In this document: in pieces, positions 48,097-56,344 of the stretch
How positions within the stretch are numbered: the first letter of the stretch is position 1
Layout: each line of letters begins with the position of its first letter
Assembly: GCA_046046245.1 (NCBI GenBank)
Contig: JBJOKE010000003.1
Span: 186,001-250,000, forward strand
Length of the DNA stretch: 64,000 nt
Source: UBA4615 sp046046245
Lineage (GTDB): Bacteria; Pseudomonadota; Gammaproteobacteria; Burkholderiales; Burkholderiaceae_E
Direction: 5' to 3'
The notes under the pieces: generated by a model
Database searches by the model: none
What the model saw: only the letters and a program-made list of their open reading frames with translations
What the model was told of the DNA's origin: nothing
Made by a program: the position numbers and the translations under genes

Positions 48097-49110
48097 TCAG
48101 CTCTCGGGCCGGATGCCGTTGTCGGCGACGATCTTCCGCCACTCGGGCAGGTCGCGCCGGATCCGCTGCGCGAACGCTTCGGCCGTGGTGTGCGGCGGGT
48201 TCGCGGCGTTCATCGACTGCAGGCGCGCGCGGCCCTCGTCACCCTGAACGAGGCGGCCGATCTCGGCGTTGAGCGCGTTCACCAGCGCCGTCGACGTGCC
48301 GGCCCGCGCGAACAGCCCGAGCCAGCCGTCGAGCTGCCACGGGATGCCGACGTCGTTGAGCGGCGGCACGTCGGGCGTGCGCGGGGCGCGCTGCGTGGCG
48401 CCGTGCGCGAGCGGACGCACCTTGCCGGCCTCGATCATGCCGAGCGAGGAGGTGGTGTCGATCCAGCCGACCGGCAGCGTGCCGTTGACCATGTCGCGCA
48501 GCACCTCGGCCGACGACTTGTACGGCACGTGGGTCATCCGCAGGCCGCGCTGCGACAGCAGCGAGGCCATGATGAGATGGCCGGTCGAGCCCACGCCCGT
48601 GGTGCCGTAGGTGTACTTGCCGGGCTCCTTGCGGGCGAGCTCGAAGAGCTCCGACACGCTGGCCACCGGCAGCTGCGGCGACACCGAGAGGAACAGGCCG
48701 CCGACGCCGATCTGCGCGATCGGGGTCAGGTCGCGCAGCAGGTCGTACGGCTGGTCGGGGCGCAGCGCCGCCGGCACGATGGTGAACGAGGCAGCGCTGA
48801 ACAGCAGCGTGTAGCCGTCGGCCGGGGCCTGCACGACCGCCATCGCGCCGATGTTGCCGCTGGCCCCGGGCTTGTTGTCGGCGACGAAGGGCTGGCCGAA
48901 GACCCGTCCGAGATGGTCGCCGACGAAGCGCGCGAACAGGTCGGTCTGCGCGCCCGGCCCCGACGGGATCACCAGCCGCACGGGCTTGTTCGGCCAGCCG
49001 TCGGGCAGCGGGCCGGAGGCGCGCACCGCATGCGGCGCGGCCAGCGCCGCGCCGGCGGCGAGCGAGCCCAGGCGCGCGAGCGCGCGGCGGCGAGGGGTGG
49101 GCACGGTCAT
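48097..49110 (-). CDS. Bug-family substrate-binding protein of the dioxygenase operon
   Basis: 337 residues. A Tat-like leader (TPRRRALARLGSLAAGAALA) is followed by KPVRLVIPSGPGAQTDLFAR, FVADNKPGASGNIGAMAVVQ, DQPYDLLRDLTPIAQIGVGG and HVPYKSSAEVLRDMVNGTLP. It lies 49 bases after the TauD-type dioxygenase gene on the same strand. It probably binds the substrate oxidised by that operon. GGAG precedes ATG. Confidence 0.9.
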   Translation of the reverse strand: MTVPTPRRRALARLGSLAAGAALAAPHAVRASGPLPDGWPNKPVRLVIPSGPGAQTDLFARFVGDHLGRVFGQPFVADNKPGASGNIGAMAVVQAPADGYTLLFSAASFTIVPAALRPDQPYDLLRDLTPIAQIGVGGLFLSVSPQLPVASVSELFELARKEPGKYTYGTTGVGSTGHLIMASLLSQRGLRMTHVPYKSSAEVLRDMVNGTLPVGWIDTTSSLGMIEAGKVRPLAHGATQRAPRTPDVPPLNDVGIPWQLDGWLGLFARAGTSTALVNALNAEIGRLVQGDEGRARLQSMNAANPPHTTAEAFAQRIRRDLPEWRKIVADNGIRPES

Positions 49111-49159
49111 GCGTGTCTCCGCTGTGGTGTCGTCGTCGTGGCCCGCGGGCGCGGGCTAC

Positions 49160-50227
49160 TCAGTGCGCGAGCTCGTCGCGCCGCATCGAGAGATCGAAGA
49201 TCGGCGGCCGCGGCGCCTGCTGCCACGCGAGCGTGTCGGCGAAGCGCTCGACGTAGGACGCCGGCAGGTCGCGGACGAGCCCGGTGTCCAGCCACAGCCG
49301 CAGCAGGTAGCGGCGGCGGTCGCGCTCGGGCCAGTCCTCGTAATGGGTGCGCGAATGCAGCACCGTGTAGTTGCCGACGAACTGCATGTCGCCGCGCTGC
49401 AGGTCCATGTCCAGGTGCAGCGCCGGGTCCTCGCACAGCACGTCGATCAGGTCGAGCAGCGCGACCTGGCGCGCGTCGAGCGGCGGCAGCTCGGGGAAGC
49501 GCCGCGCCGACTCGATGTAGGTGCGGTTGTAGCGGCAGAAGAGGCGCTCGCCCGCGAACTCGAAGAGCGCGCCCTCGTACCAGGGCTTGCGGCCGGGGGG
49601 CGCCTCGCCCCGCCGATCGATCTCGAAGGGCACGGTCATCACGTCGGCGAGGTCCGGACGGCGCTCGAGCACCGCGTTGAAGATCGCGGTGCTGCTGACG
49701 ACGCGCGACAGGCCGCCGCTGCGCGCGGGCCGCAGGCACAGCAGGCCGACGACGTCCATCGCGTCGTTGTGGAACGGCAGGCGCAGGCGGGTCTGGTAGC
49801 CGCGCGCGTTCGGATCGCTGCGGTAGTCGAGGCCGAGGTCGGTGACATGGCCGAGCATGTCGCCCTGCGCGTTCTGCGCGCGCCCGCGGCCCATGTGGGC
49901 GCCGATGCCCCAGTAGATCGCGGCGGCGTCGGGCACCGGCAGGTCGTCGATGTCGAGCCCGCGCACCAGCGTGAAGCCGCGCCCGTTCACCACCTCGTCG
50001 ACGAGGGCCCGCAGCCGGGGCGCGAGCGTGGGCAGCGGGAAGTCCTGCGCGGCGAGCGTGGGGATCTCGGCGCCGCGCGAACGCGCGACGGCGAGCGCGG
50101 CGCGCAGCTCGCGGTTGTCGGCCTCGGACAGGCGGACGATCCAGTCGTCGCGGCCGGCCATCTCGGCGCCCGTCCACGCGCTGGGGTGACGATACGGACC
50201 GGACGGGAACGCACGGACACTGGACAT
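49160..50227 (-). CDS. TauD/TfdA-family Fe(II)/2-oxoglutarate dioxygenase, paralogue 1
   Basis: 355 residues from ATG 50227 (GAGGG eight bases upstream; GTG 50236 is also possible). Fe(II) ligands are His153 and Asp155 in LPFHNDAMDVVGL and His291 in TVLHSRTHYEDW. A C-terminal RRRYLLRLWLDT supplies the 2-oxoglutarate-binding Arg. It should hydroxylate an organic substrate with O2 and 2-oxoglutarate. It is clearly paralogous to the protein encoded at 56345-57409 (shared ARSGGLSR, KPW, LHSRT, YEDWPE). The operator 50248-50266 lies 21 bases upstream, between this gene and the divergent TetR. Confidence 0.9.
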   Translation of the reverse strand: MSSVRAFPSGPYRHPSAWTGAEMAGRDDWIVRLSEADNRELRAALAVARSRGAEIPTLAAQDFPLPTLAPRLRALVDEVVNGRGFTLVRGLDIDDLPVPDAAAIYWGIGAHMGRGRAQNAQGDMLGHVTDLGLDYRSDPNARGYQTRLRLPFHNDAMDVVGLLCLRPARSGGLSRVVSSTAIFNAVLERRPDLADVMTVPFEIDRRGEAPPGRKPWYEGALFEFAGERLFCRYNRTYIESARRFPELPPLDARQVALLDLIDVLCEDPALHLDMDLQRGDMQFVGNYTVLHSRTHYEDWPERDRRRYLLRLWLDTGLVRDLPASYVERFADTLAWQQAPRPPIFDLSMRRDELAH

Positions 50228-50247
50228 CGGCGGCACCCTCGGTCAAC

Positions 50248-50266
50248 ATCTGAATGACGTTCAGAT
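50248..50266. promoter_or_regulatory. Perfect inverted repeat, TetR operator (site 1)
   Basis: ATCTGAA-TGACG-TTCAGAT: seven-base arms with a 5-base spacer, between the divergent dioxygenase and TetR genes. Read on the minus strand its core is TCTGAACGTCATTCA, sharing 12 of 15 bases with the site at 57458-57472 before the paralogous dioxygenase. This size and symmetry suit a TetR dimer. Confidence 0.7.
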
Positions 50267-50352
50267 TGTGCGGACCGCCCGCAGCGCTGTCAATCCGCCG
50301 GCGCCGAGCGGTTCCGGACTCGTGACGGCCCGCCCCCGCCCACCCCCGCCCG

Positions 50353-51165
50353 ATGACGACCCCCGCCGCCTCCGCGCCCCGCCCCGCCGCCGCCCGCGAC
50401 CCCGAGGGCGCCCATCCGGTCAAGCAGGACCGCAGTCGCGTGCTGCGCGACAAGGCGCTGGACCACGCGCGCGCGCTCGTCGAGGCGGGACGCTTCGACG
50501 ACACGACGATGGCCGACTTCGCGGGCGCCGTCGGCTGCTCGGTCGGCGCGCTGTACTTCCGGTTCCACGACAAGGACGGCCTGTTCGCCAGCGCGGTCGA
50601 CGTCGCGCTGGCGCAGGAGCTCGAGGCGCTGCGGGGGCGCGCGGCGAAGGGTCGGTACCGGGGGCTGCCGCTGCGCGAGACCGTCGACCGATGCGTGCAG
50701 GACTACGTGGCGTTCGTGCGCCGCAACGACAGCATGATCCGCGCGCTGTACCGCCGCGCGAGCGGGTCGTCCGAGCACTGGACGGTCGTGCAGTCGTCCG
50801 TCTACCGGATGGTGCGGGTCTGGACCGAGGCGGTGGCCGATGCGGCCGGCCGCCCGGGCGACCGCGAGTACCTGCTGCAGGTGGGCGTGGCCTTCCAGTT
50901 CGTCTCGAACAGCCTCGTGTACTCGCTGCTGATCGACAAGCCCGTTCGGCCGCTGAGCCCGCGCGCCCTCGTGTTCTGGCTCGACGAGATGGTCATGCAC
51001 TTCATCGGCCTCGAGGTGCCCGACGCGATGCGCCGGATTCCCGTGGTCCGGCCGGCGGCGACGCCCGCGGTGGGGCCCGCCCGCGCCGAGAAGCCCGACC
51101 GGACCGCCGCGCCGGCCCGGACCGCGGCCCCGCGGCCGCGCGCCCGCAAGGGAGCACGGGCATGA
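50353..51165 (+). CDS. TetR/AcrR-family transcriptional regulator of the dioxygenase regulon
   Basis: 270 residues. The helix-turn-helix is in VLRDKALDHARALVEAGRFD and TTMADFAGAVGCSVGALYFR, followed by FHDKDGLFASAVD. The ligand domain covers about residues 85-215. The C-terminal 45 residues are an Ala/Pro/Arg-rich basic tail. It overlaps the nitroreductase gene (ATGA), so it is the first gene of a four-gene operon. The palindrome 87 bases upstream, also divergent to a dioxygenase, is its likely operator. Confidence 0.88.
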   Translation: MTTPAASAPRPAAARDPEGAHPVKQDRSRVLRDKALDHARALVEAGRFDDTTMADFAGAVGCSVGALYFRFHDKDGLFASAVDVALAQELEALRGRAAKGRYRGLPLRETVDRCVQDYVAFVRRNDSMIRALYRRASGSSEHWTVVQSSVYRMVRVWTEAVADAAGRPGDREYLLQVGVAFQFVSNSLVYSLLIDKPVRPLSPRALVFWLDEMVMHFIGLEVPDAMRRIPVVRPAATPAVGPARAEKPDRTAAPARTAAPRPRARKGARA

Positions 51166-52028
51166 CCGACGCGGCCGACCGCGCGCCCCTGCCCGCCCAC
51201 GACCCGGCGGCCGATGCCGCCGCGCTGCGCGCGGTGCTCGCCGAGCGCTTCGGCGAGCCCTTCGAGCTGCCGGCGGACCTGCAGGGCGTGCCCGAGCTGC
51301 TGCGCATCGCCCGGCAGACCTCGCACCGTGCCTGGTCAGACGCGCCGGTGCCGCCGCAGCTGGTGCGGCTGCTCGCCGCCTGCGCGCTGTCGGCGCCGTC
51401 GAAGAGCTACCTGCAGCAGGCCGACATCGTCGACGTCCGCGACCCCGGACGCCGCGCCGCGATCCACGCGCTGGTGCCCGGCATGCCGTGGATGGCCGAC
51501 GCGCCGGCGCTGCTGGTGTTCTGCGCGAACGGGCGACGCTTCGCACGCCTGTTCGAGCGGCGCGGTCGGCCCTTCGCGAACGACCACCTCGACGGCTTCT
51601 TCAATCCGGTCGTCGACGCGTCGCTGGTGATGATGAACTTCATCCACGCGGCGGGCGCGGCGGGCCTCGTGGCCTGCCCGATCAGCATGATCCGCAACCA
51701 TCCGGCGCGGCTGGCCGAGATCCTCGAGCTGCCGTCGCGCGTCGTGCCGATCGCCGGCCTGTGCCTCGGCCGGCCCGCGCAGACCCGTCGCGTGAACCCA
51801 CGCCTGGGTCTGGACGCCACCGTCCACGTCGATCGCATCGGCGAGCCCGACGACGACGCGGCGACCGACGCCTTCGACCGACGCTACCAGGCCGCCCGCG
51901 CGGCCGTGATGCCGCCCCCGGCCCCGCCGGGCCGCCCGTGGTCGGACGAGCGTGCCGACCAGTACGCCGCCCCGCAGCGCGCCGATTGGGGTACGTTCGT
52001 CAGGGCGCGCGGATTCGATCTCGACTGA
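51162..52028 (+). CDS. Nitroreductase family protein
   Basis: 288 residues. An acidic/Ala N-terminus is followed by LPPELLRI-type helix text and the FMN-binding region LLAACALSAPSKSYLQQADI. MPWMADAPALLVFCANGRRF, DASLVMMNFIHAAGAAGLVA and GLCLGRPAQTRRVNPRLGLD match nitroreductase/oxidoreductase proteins. It probably binds FMN and reduces or oxidises an organic substrate. Coupled to the TetR gene (ATGA) and seven bases before the next dioxygenase gene. Confidence 0.82.
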   Translation: MTDAADRAPLPAHDPAADAAALRAVLAERFGEPFELPADLQGVPELLRIARQTSHRAWSDAPVPPQLVRLLAACALSAPSKSYLQQADIVDVRDPGRRAAIHALVPGMPWMADAPALLVFCANGRRFARLFERRGRPFANDHLDGFFNPVVDASLVMMNFIHAAGAAGLVACPISMIRNHPARLAEILELPSRVVPIAGLCLGRPAQTRRVNPRLGLDATVHVDRIGEPDDDAATDAFDRRYQAARAAVMPPPAPPGRPWSDERADQYAAPQRADWGTFVRARGFDLD

Positions 52029-52035
52029 GGCCCGC

Positions 52036-53001
52036 ATGACCGACACCGCCCTCGCCACCGCCCCGCTCCCCCTCGATCCTCCGGACGCGGGCGACGCCCC
52101 GCCCGCCGTCGACTACCGCCACTTCCGCGTGCGGCCCGTCGGCGCCGCGCTGGGCGGCCTGGTCGAGGGCATCGACCTGTCCCGTGTCGACGAGGAGGCC
52201 GCCGCCGACCTGCGCGACGCGCTGTGGCGCTTCGGCGTGCTGTTCTCGCGCGGGCAGCACCTCGACTTCGACGCGCACAAGCGTCTGGCGCGGGTCTTCG
52301 CCGAGGAGCTCGAGCGGCATGCCTTCGGCCGCAATCTCTCCGAGCAGGGCCATCCCGAAGTCCTCGTGATCCAGAAGTCGCCGAACTCGGGCACGTCGAC
52401 GACCACCGACGTCTGGCACCACGACGTGACCGGGCGCGAGCATCCGAACCTCGCGTCGGTCCTGCAGGCCGTGCACGTGCCCTTCGGCGCGGACACGATG
52501 TGGGCGAGCATGTCGGCCGCCTACCGCCGGCTGCCCGACGCGCTGAAGCTGCTGTTCCTGAACCTCGACATCGATCACGACACGCTCTACGGGGCGCTGC
52601 GCCACGGGCAGGCGCGCACGCCGCGCGGGATCGACGCGCTGCACCGCACCGGCGAGCGCACCGCGCATCCGGCCGTGCTGCGCCATCCGTACAGCGGCGA
52701 GCTGTGCCTCTTCGTGGGCAACGCATGGAGCCGGCGCGTGCGCGACTGCACGACCGACCAGGGCGAGCTGCTCCTGCGGCTCGCCAACGACATGTCGCGC
52801 CTGCCCGAGATCCAGGTCCGCTGGCAATGGCGCCGCGGCGACGTCGCGATCTGGGACAACTTCGGCACCACGCACTACGGCGTCACCGGCGACGCCGGCG
52901 CCGACCGGCTGCTCTACCGCGTGGCCGCGTGGTCGCCGCGGATCCGGCCCACCCTCGACCGGGCCGAGGCGACCCGTCAGCTGCTGGAGGCACGGTCGTG
53001 A
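52036..53001 (+). CDS. TauD/TfdA-family dioxygenase, taurine/2,4-D dioxygenase-like
   Basis: 321 residues. Fe(II) ligands are His128 and Asp130 in TDVWHHDVTG and His280 in WDNFGTTHYGVTGD; the 2-oxoglutarate-binding Arg is in DRLLYRVAAWS. RPVGAALGGLVEGIDLS at the start is the classical TauD opening, so this is a different branch from the two paralogues at 49-50 and 56-57 kb. Known members release sulfite from taurine or cleave aryloxyacetates; the substrate here is unknown. Its stop overlaps the GFA gene (GTGA). Confidence 0.9.
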   Translation: MTDTALATAPLPLDPPDAGDAPPAVDYRHFRVRPVGAALGGLVEGIDLSRVDEEAAADLRDALWRFGVLFSRGQHLDFDAHKRLARVFAEELERHAFGRNLSEQGHPEVLVIQKSPNSGTSTTTDVWHHDVTGREHPNLASVLQAVHVPFGADTMWASMSAAYRRLPDALKLLFLNLDIDHDTLYGALRHGQARTPRGIDALHRTGERTAHPAVLRHPYSGELCLFVGNAWSRRVRDCTTDQGELLLRLANDMSRLPEIQVRWQWRRGDVAIWDNFGTTHYGVTGDAGADRLLYRVAAWSPRIRPTLDRAEATRQLLEARS

Positions 53002-53474
53002 GGATCGACGGCGCCTGCCTGTGCGGCTTCATCCGCTACGAGGCCGAGATCGAGCCGGACCACGTCCGGATCTGCCACTGCAACCAGTGCCAGGTCAACA
53101 GCGGCTCGCCCTACCGGTACGGGGTGCTGGTCCACCGGGACCATTTCCGGCTGCTGTCGGGCGAGCCCAAGTTCCACGTCAAGACGGCCGAGAGCGGGCA
53201 GCAGCGCGCGCTGGGCTTCTGTCCGGAGTGCGGCACCTCGATCTACGGCACGGGCCCGACGGACCGCACCTGGCTGTCGCTGCGGATCGGCACCTCGCGA
53301 CAACGCCGCGAGCTCGCGCCCCGCGCGCAGCTCTGGGCGGAATCCAGGATCCCGTGGGCGATGGACCTGACGGCGATGCCCGGGGTGCCGAAGCAGACGG
53401 GCAGGCCGGGGCCGCTGCCGCCCTGCGAGCTCGAGGGGCCGACGCAGGCCGGCGCCTCGCCCGACGCGGGCTGA
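52998..53474 (+). CDS. GFA family protein (glutathione-dependent formaldehyde-activating-like, zinc-binding)
   Basis: 158 residues from GTG 52998. Zinc-binding Cys motifs are IDGACLCGFIRYEA, RICHCNQCQVNSGSP and LGFCPECGTSIYG, the GFA/CENP-V fold. Members include S-(hydroxymethyl)glutathione synthase, but most are uncharacterised. As the last gene of the TetR-nitroreductase-dioxygenase operon it could handle an aldehyde such as formaldehyde released by the dioxygenase. That is inference. Confidence 0.88.
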   Translation: MRIDGACLCGFIRYEAEIEPDHVRICHCNQCQVNSGSPYRYGVLVHRDHFRLLSGEPKFHVKTAESGQQRALGFCPECGTSIYGTGPTDRTWLSLRIGTSRQRRELAPRAQLWAESRIPWAMDLTAMPGVPKQTGRPGPLPPCELEGPTQAGASPDAG

Positions 53475-53496
53475 GCGCCGACGGTCCCGCGCGCGG

Positions 53497-53517
53497 GTCG
53501 ATCCATCGGTGATCGAC
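53497..53517. terminator. Hairpin between convergent operons, possible bidirectional terminator
   Basis: GTCGATC and GATCGAC form a perfect 7-base stem with a 7-base loop in the 61-base gap between the convergent GFA and FAD/NAD(P)-protein genes. No T-run follows, so it is only a candidate. Confidence 0.35.
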
Positions 53518-53535
53518 GGCGCCGCGACCGGCCGC

Positions 53536-54981
53536 TCAGCCGCGGGCGTCCGTCGCCGCAGGCGCGCGCTCGCCCAGGAGGGCGGGCATCGCGTCGAGCA
53601 CCTGCCGCGCGATGTACGGCACCGCCGACGCCTCGCCGAACGCGCCGATCGTGGGCGGCCCGATCGCCAGCAGGTCGTCGTGGGCACGGCCGTGCCGGTC
53701 GCGCACGCGGCACGCCGCGTCGACGTCGACGCCCACGCCGCAGGGATGGTCGCGCACCAGCCCGTCGGCGATCAGGCTGCGCCAGAGCGGATTGCCGGAG
53801 GCGCCCGGGCGCGGCTGCGGTCCGGTGCAGTTGATCACCGCGTCGGCCCGCAGCGTCCGCTGCACGCCGGCGCGCCGCGGGTCGAACGCGAGCTCGAGGC
53901 CGCCGTCGGCCGCGCGGGCCTCGCGCAAGCGCCCGGCCACGAAGGCGAGCTGCCCGCTCGCGACGCCGTCGTCGACGATGCGCTCGACCTGCGGCGGGTT
54001 GCGGAAGCGGAAGGTGTCGTACCAGCCCTTCGCGTGGCGCACGTAGCGGCGCTGCTCGGCCTCGCCCATCCACGGCCACAGGTGCGTCACCGAGTCCCGC
54101 AGCTCGTCGAACGGCGCGTGCCAGCTGGCGACGGCGGGGTCCAGGCCGGCGATGTCCCGGCGCAGGGCGGCCATCACGTCGCGGATCGTCGCGAGCCGGC
54201 CATGGCGCCGCAGGAATGCCGGCGACGGGTCGCGCAGCATGCCCCACACCGAGGTCAGCGTGGACGGGAAGCGGCTCTGCGGGCCGGGCCGCAGGCCGCG
54301 GCGCGAGAGGGCCGTCACCGGACCGCGATGCCCCTGCGCGGCGAGCGCGGCGAAGGTGTCGGACGCGGTGAGCCCCGAGCCCAGCAGCAGCACGCGGGCG
54401 TCGCGCGGGATCGACGCGATCCGGTCGAGGTGCCACGGGTCGCCGATCCAGCCCGCCCGGTCGACGACGGCGCGCAACGGCGGCGGCACGCCGACGTCGC
54501 TCCAGCCCAGCGCGAGGACGCAGCGCCCGGCCGCGAGCCGGCGGCCCGACTCGAGCGCGAGCACCAGGCCGTCCACCGTGCGCTCGAGGCGCACCGCCCG
54601 GTCGCGGACGTGCTCGATCCGCGAGTCGCTCGGATTGGCGCGGGCGTGCCGCTCGAACTCGCCCGCCATGTACCGGCCGAAAGCGTGGCGGCGGGGATAG
54701 ACCGAGCCGTTCGGCGCGACGGCGCCGGGGTCGGCGTCGAGCGCGCCCGAGGCGCGGACCCACTCGACGAAGTGCAGCGGCGCATCCGGGTAGATCGTGT
54801 GGATGGCCGCCGGACCGTTCAGCCGGTGGTCCGGATGCACGGTGCCGTGCGCGAGCCCGTGGCCCGGCACCGGCCGCGGATCGACCAGCACGATCTCGAG
54901 CGGCTCGGCCGACGCGCGCGCGAGGCCGGCGGCCACCGTCACGCCGCTGAAGCCCGCGCCGACGACGACGATCCGCTTCAT
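53536..54981 (-). CDS. FAD/NAD(P)-binding protein (PF13454-like)
   Basis: 481 residues. The N-terminal dinucleotide motif is VVVGAGFSGVTVAAGLARAS. HRLNGPAAIHTIYPDAPLHF and YPRRHAFGRYMAGEFERHAR are typical of the YdhS/HI-type NAD-binding_9 family. A second motif LLLGSGLTASDTFAALA and a late VINCTGPQPRPG follow. It may oxidise a substrate or feed electrons, but it does not look like a ferredoxin reductase. It is 62 bases after the P450 gene and is the last gene of the TauD-P450-FAD operon. Confidence 0.85.
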   Translation of the reverse strand: MKRIVVVGAGFSGVTVAAGLARASAEPLEIVLVDPRPVPGHGLAHGTVHPDHRLNGPAAIHTIYPDAPLHFVEWVRASGALDADPGAVAPNGSVYPRRHAFGRYMAGEFERHARANPSDSRIEHVRDRAVRLERTVDGLVLALESGRRLAAGRCVLALGWSDVGVPPPLRAVVDRAGWIGDPWHLDRIASIPRDARVLLLGSGLTASDTFAALAAQGHRGPVTALSRRGLRPGPQSRFPSTLTSVWGMLRDPSPAFLRRHGRLATIRDVMAALRRDIAGLDPAVASWHAPFDELRDSVTHLWPWMGEAEQRRYVRHAKGWYDTFRFRNPPQVERIVDDGVASGQLAFVAGRLREARAADGGLELAFDPRRAGVQRTLRADAVINCTGPQPRPGASGNPLWRSLIADGLVRDHPCGVGVDVDAACRVRDRHGRAHDDLLAIGPPTIGAFGEASAVPYIARQVLDAMPALLGERAPAATDARG

Positions 54982-55043
54982 GCTCGCGCAGGCATCGAGG
55001 GCACGATGATTCGGCGGCGGGTCTTCGGACAGCGCGGGACGGA

Positions 55044-56300
55044 TCAGGCCGGCAGCCGGACATCCAGCCGGCTGAAGCCGCGGACGAAGTTCGAGCGGAC
55101 CCGCTCGGGCTCGCCGACGACCTCGATCACGGGGAACCGCGCGAGCATCTCCTGCCAGAGGATCTTCAGCTGCAGTTCGGCGAGGCGGTTGCCCACGCAG
55201 CGGTGGATGCCGAAGCCGAACGACAGGTGCTGGCGCGGCCGGGCACGGTCGACGATGAAGTCGTCCGGCCGCTCGATCGCGGTCTCGTCGCGATTCCCGG
55301 ACAGGTACCACATCACCACCTTGTCGCCCTCGCGGATCGTCCGGCCGCCGAGCTCGGCGTCGCGCACCGCGGTGCGCCGCATGTGCGCGAGCGGCGTCTG
55401 CCAGCGGATGATCTCGGGCACCAGGCTGTCGACGAGCGCGGGGTTGGCGCGCAGCTTCGCGAGCTCGGCCGGGTGCCGGACGAGCGCCAGCAGGCCACCG
55501 GTCATCGAGTTGCGCGTCGTGTCGTTGCCGCCCACGATCAGCAGCCGCAGGTTCCCGATGAACTCCTCGCGCGACATGTCCCGTGTCGCCGGGGAGTGGG
55601 CGAGCATCGACACGAGGTCCGGCCGCGGCGGCGCGTTGACACGCTCGTTCCAGAGCCGCATGAAGTAGTCCGCCATGTTCGCGAACTCGACCTGCAGCGC
55701 CGCCTCGGACGGGAAGCGCCTGTCCACGGCCGGCATCGAGGTCGCCGCCTCGGACCACCGCAGCAGCAGGCGGCGGTCCTCGAGCGGGAAATCGAACAGC
55801 GTCGCGAGCATCAGCGTGGTCAGCTCGATCGACACCCGCTCGACCCAGTCGAAGGTCTCGCCGCGCGGCAGCCCCTCGAGGACGGCGCGCGTGCGCTCGC
55901 GGATCAGGGGCTCGAGGCGCGCGAGGTTCGAGGGCGCGACGATCGGACTCACGCCCTTGCGCTGCTCGTCGTGGCGCGGCGGGTCCATCGAGATGAAGTT
56001 CGGCACCCGCAGCGACGGCGGCCGGTCGATGATCGCGATGCCGCCGAGGTCCCAGCGCGACGAGTAGGTCGCGTGGTCGACGTCGACGGTCATGATGTCC
56101 TGGTAGCGGGTCACCGACCAGTACTCGCCGAAGAGCGGGCTGCGGCTGCGGTGCACCGGCGCCTCGCGCCGCAGGCGCTCGAAGGCGAGCCCCACCGTGT
56201 CGGTCTCGAACAGGTCCGGGTCGCTCGGGTCGAGCGCATCGATCGGCGCCGCCAGCACCCGTCGACGCAGCGCCTCGCGTCGTTCCGCGACGGTGTCCAT
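55044..56300 (-). CDS. Cytochrome P450
   Basis: 418 residues starting MDTVAERREALRRRV, soluble bacterial type. The haem-binding loop is FGFGIHRCVGNRLAE with ligand Cys368, the oxygen-activating I-helix GGNDTTRNS (about 257-265), the ExxR motif EIIR (296-299), and MDPPRHDEQRK near residue 105. It should hydroxylate a hydrophobic substrate. No ferredoxin gene is adjacent. It lies 44 bases after the TauD paralogue gene and 62 before the FAD protein gene, on the same strand. Confidence 0.95.
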   Translation of the reverse strand: MDTVAERREALRRRVLAAPIDALDPSDPDLFETDTVGLAFERLRREAPVHRSRSPLFGEYWSVTRYQDIMTVDVDHATYSSRWDLGGIAIIDRPPSLRVPNFISMDPPRHDEQRKGVSPIVAPSNLARLEPLIRERTRAVLEGLPRGETFDWVERVSIELTTLMLATLFDFPLEDRRLLLRWSEAATSMPAVDRRFPSEAALQVEFANMADYFMRLWNERVNAPPRPDLVSMLAHSPATRDMSREEFIGNLRLLIVGGNDTTRNSMTGGLLALVRHPAELAKLRANPALVDSLVPEIIRWQTPLAHMRRTAVRDAELGGRTIREGDKVVMWYLSGNRDETAIERPDDFIVDRARPRQHLSFGFGIHRCVGNRLAELQLKILWQEMLARFPVIEVVGEPERVRSNFVRGFSRLDVRLPA

Positions 56301-56344
56301 CGGGTTCTCCTCGTTGCGTCGGGATCGGTGCCGTTCTCGGGGGA